7,261 nt of DNA from JADJNW01 sp964596135. Its GTDB lineage: Bacteria; Bacteroidota; Bacteroidia; Chitinophagales; Saprospiraceae. Made by a program: the position numbers and the translations under genes. Of the stretch, positions 5,948 through 7,261 are shown in pieces. Numbering within the stretch: the first letter of the stretch is position 1; every line of letters begins with the position of its first letter. The stretch spans positions 1 to 7,261 of the forward strand of contig CAZQTF010000192.1 in NCBI GenBank assembly GCA_964596135.1. Direction: 5' to 3'. The notes under the pieces are model-generated. The model did no database searches and was not told the origin of the DNA. It was given only the letters and a program-made list of their open reading frames with translations.

Positions 5948-7138
5948 ATGCTCAACAGAATCAAGGAATTATCCCGAAAATATTTTGAAGAAATCGTACA
6001 AATTCGCCGTCATTTGCACCAGCATCCGGAGTTATCGTTTCAGGAGGTGGAAACTGGCAAGTTTATCGCGCAAAAGCTCACTGAATTTGGCGTTCCGCAT
6101 ACACATGGCGTGGCAGGCAACGGCGTGGTTGGCTTGATTCAGGGCAGTAATCCAACAAGTAAAGTGGTAGCTCTGCGTGCTGATATAGATGCGCTGCCGA
6201 TCTCAGAAGCAAACGATGTACCTTACAGGTCGCAGCATTCGGGGGTGATGCATGCCTGCGGACACGATGTGCACACTGCCTCGCTTCTTGGCGCCGCCAG
6301 GATTTTGCAGGAAATCAGGAGTGAACTGCGCGGTACTATTAAGCTTATCTTTCAGCCGGCAGAAGAATTGCTCCCCGGAGGCGCTTCGATTATGATCGAA
6401 GAAGGTGTGCTGGAAAATCCCAAACCTGCAAGCATTTTTGGGCAGCATGTACATCCGCCGCTTGAGGTGGGCAAAATTGGCATGCGCCTGGGGCAGTATA
6501 TGGCTTCGGCGGACGAACTGTATGTCACCGTACGCGGCAAAGGTGGGCACGGCGCGCTTCCGCACAATTGTATTGATACAGTGGCGATTACGGCGCAAAT
6601 CATCACTGCTTTGCAGCAAATCGTGAGTCGCTACGCCGATCCTACGATTCCTTCGGTGCTTACCTTCGGAAAAATCAACTCGACCGGTGGCGCTACCAAT
6701 ATTATTCCCAGCGAAGTAAAGCTGGAAGGCACTTTCCGTACAATGAATGAAACCTGGCGCTTCGAAGCGCACAAACGCATGAAAGCTATTGCCGAAAGCA
6801 TCGCCCAGAGCATGGGCGGCAACTGCGATTTCGACATCAAAGTCGGCTACCCTGTGCTCATCAACGAGCCGGAACTCACCGCCCGCGCGCGTACATACGC
6901 AGGGGAATTTCTCGGCGCCGAAAACGTGGTGGAACTATCCATCCGCATGACTGCCGAAGATTTTGCCTACTACTCGCAGCAGATGCCGGCCTGCTTTTAC
7001 CGCCTCGGCACTGGCAACGTTGCTAAAGGCATCACCTCGCCTATTCATACCGATACGTTCGACATTGACGAAAGCGCCCTGGAAATAGGCATGGGGCTGA
7101 TGGCCTGGATGGGGGTAAGGGAATTGGGCATGCCGTGA
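5948..7138 (+). CDS. M20D family metallo-amidohydrolase (hippurate / IAA-amino acid hydrolase-like)
   Basis: A 396-residue zinc-type amidohydrolase of peptidase family M20, subfamily D, of typical length. These enzymes cleave amide bonds of N-acyl or N-conjugated amino acids. Visible motifs in order: RRHLHQHPELSFQE near the N-terminus, ALRADIDALPISE, MHACGHDVHTA (101-111, metal ligands Cys104 and His106), QPAEE (136-140, catalytic Glu139 and ligand Glu140), GQHVHP (165-170, ligand His167), the lid-domain motif GKGGHGALPH (197-206) and SPIHTDTFD (364-372, ligand His367). The spacing agrees closely with the plant ILR1-like enzymes, so the active site looks intact. There is no signal peptide, so it is probably cytoplasmic. 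The exact substrate (hippurate, N-acetyl amino acids or other conjugates) cannot be read from sequence. An in-frame TAA at 5939-5941 makes ATG 5948 the secure start. It stands alone, diverging from the CBM48 pair. Confidence 0.93.
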   Translation: MLNRIKELSRKYFEEIVQIRRHLHQHPELSFQEVETGKFIAQKLTEFGVPHTHGVAGNGVVGLIQGSNPTSKVVALRADIDALPISEANDVPYRSQHSGVMHACGHDVHTASLLGAARILQEIRSELRGTIKLIFQPAEELLPGGASIMIEEGVLENPKPASIFGQHVHPPLEVGKIGMRLGQYMASADELYVTVRGKGGHGALPHNCIDTVAITAQIITALQQIVSRYADPTIPSVLTFGKINSTGGATNIIPSEVKLEGTFRTMNETWRFEAHKRMKAIAESIAQSMGGNCDFDIKVGYPVLINEPELTARARTYAGEFLGAENVVELSIRMTAEDFAYYSQQMPACFYRLGTGNVAKGITSPIHTDTFDIDESALEIGMGLMAWMGVRELGMP

Positions 7139-7210
7139 TTCAACTTTTTATTTTATATTTTATGGAAGAATTTATTACAATCTAAATTTAGTTGTTTGAT
7201 AAAAAATTTC

Positions 7211-7261
7211 TATACCCTACGAGACTTGCACATCTTGCTCGTCGGCAGACAGGTTCTTAGA
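7211..7261. repeat. Possible edge of a dispersed repeat (window end)
   Basis: After an AT-rich stretch (7139-7210) the composition changes abruptly to a GC-balanced sequence that runs off the window. It contains ACGAG (7219-7223) inverted as CTCGT (7238-7242), then GTCGGCAGACAGGT (7241-7254). The latter resembles one half of palindromic repeats of the CCTGTCTGCCGGCAGACAGG kind that I recall as common in Bacteroidota genomes. Only one half is present, so the call is tentative. Confidence 0.35.

Noticed and set aside
5685..6137. A 150-codon plus-strand reading frame
   Set aside because: It overlaps the first 190 bases of the M20D gene in another frame, its composition (many Cys, Lys and Asn) is unlike a folded protein, and no family is recognised.
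6203..6840. Minus-strand reading frames opposite the amidohydrolase
   Set aside because: They are shadows of the M20D gene, whose motifs are intact from end to end on the plus strand.
4129..7233. A shared 9-mer, CTTGCACAT, in the terminator hairpin and near the window end
   Set aside because: The match is too short, and the contexts differ on both sides, so chance is sufficient.

Overview
The window looks like chromosomal DNA of a member of the Bacteroidota, possibly Saprospiraceae-like. Four things point there: start codons without Shine-Dalgarno motifs, preceded by A-rich leaders; promoter-like boxes matching the Bacteroidota -7 consensus TAnnTTTG; AT-rich spacers between genes of moderate GC; and a C-terminal helix-hairpin-helix module of a kind I recall from Bacteroidota proteins. 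The genus-level placement is an inference. I see no tRNA, rRNA, CRISPR array, intact insertion sequence or phage gene.

Layout. (1) 1-760, minus strand: the first 253 codons of a glycogen branching enzyme (glgB), cut by the window edge. (2) 761-1020: a divergent spacer with a good lemA promoter candidate, a weak glgB promoter candidate and small hairpins in the presumed glgB leader. (3) 1021-4060, plus strand: a LemA-family membrane protein followed by a DUF2207 membrane protein with a glycine-rich tail. The two genes are separated by 79 bases holding an 18-bp, wobble-rich hairpin. (4) 4061-4181: a convergent spacer with a hairpin terminator facing the minus-strand genes. (5) 4182-5207, minus strand: two tandem paralogues built on a CBM48/AMPK-type glycogen-binding domain. 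The upstream copy is fused to a helix-hairpin-helix tail, and a near-consensus Bacteroidota promoter lies in front of it. (6) 5208-5947: a 740-base spacer, extremely AT-rich in the middle, with promoter-like boxes and palindromes near its right end. (7) 5948-7138, plus strand: an M20D-family metallo-amidohydrolase. (8) 7139-7261: an AT-rich tail ending in a sequence that may begin a dispersed repeat.

How the genes fit together. Three of the six genes carry a CBM48 domain: GlgB, which makes alpha-1,6 branches in glycogen, and two small non-catalytic proteins. The neighbourhood is therefore partly about storage polysaccharide. LemA and DUF2207 are a recurrent membrane pair of unknown function and have no visible link to glycogen. 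The M20D hydrolase appears to be an independent single gene. The most unusual items are the CBM48 plus helix-hairpin-helix fusion with its tandem paralogue, and the structured RNA element between lemA and the DUF2207 gene. I found no clear new defence or mobile system.
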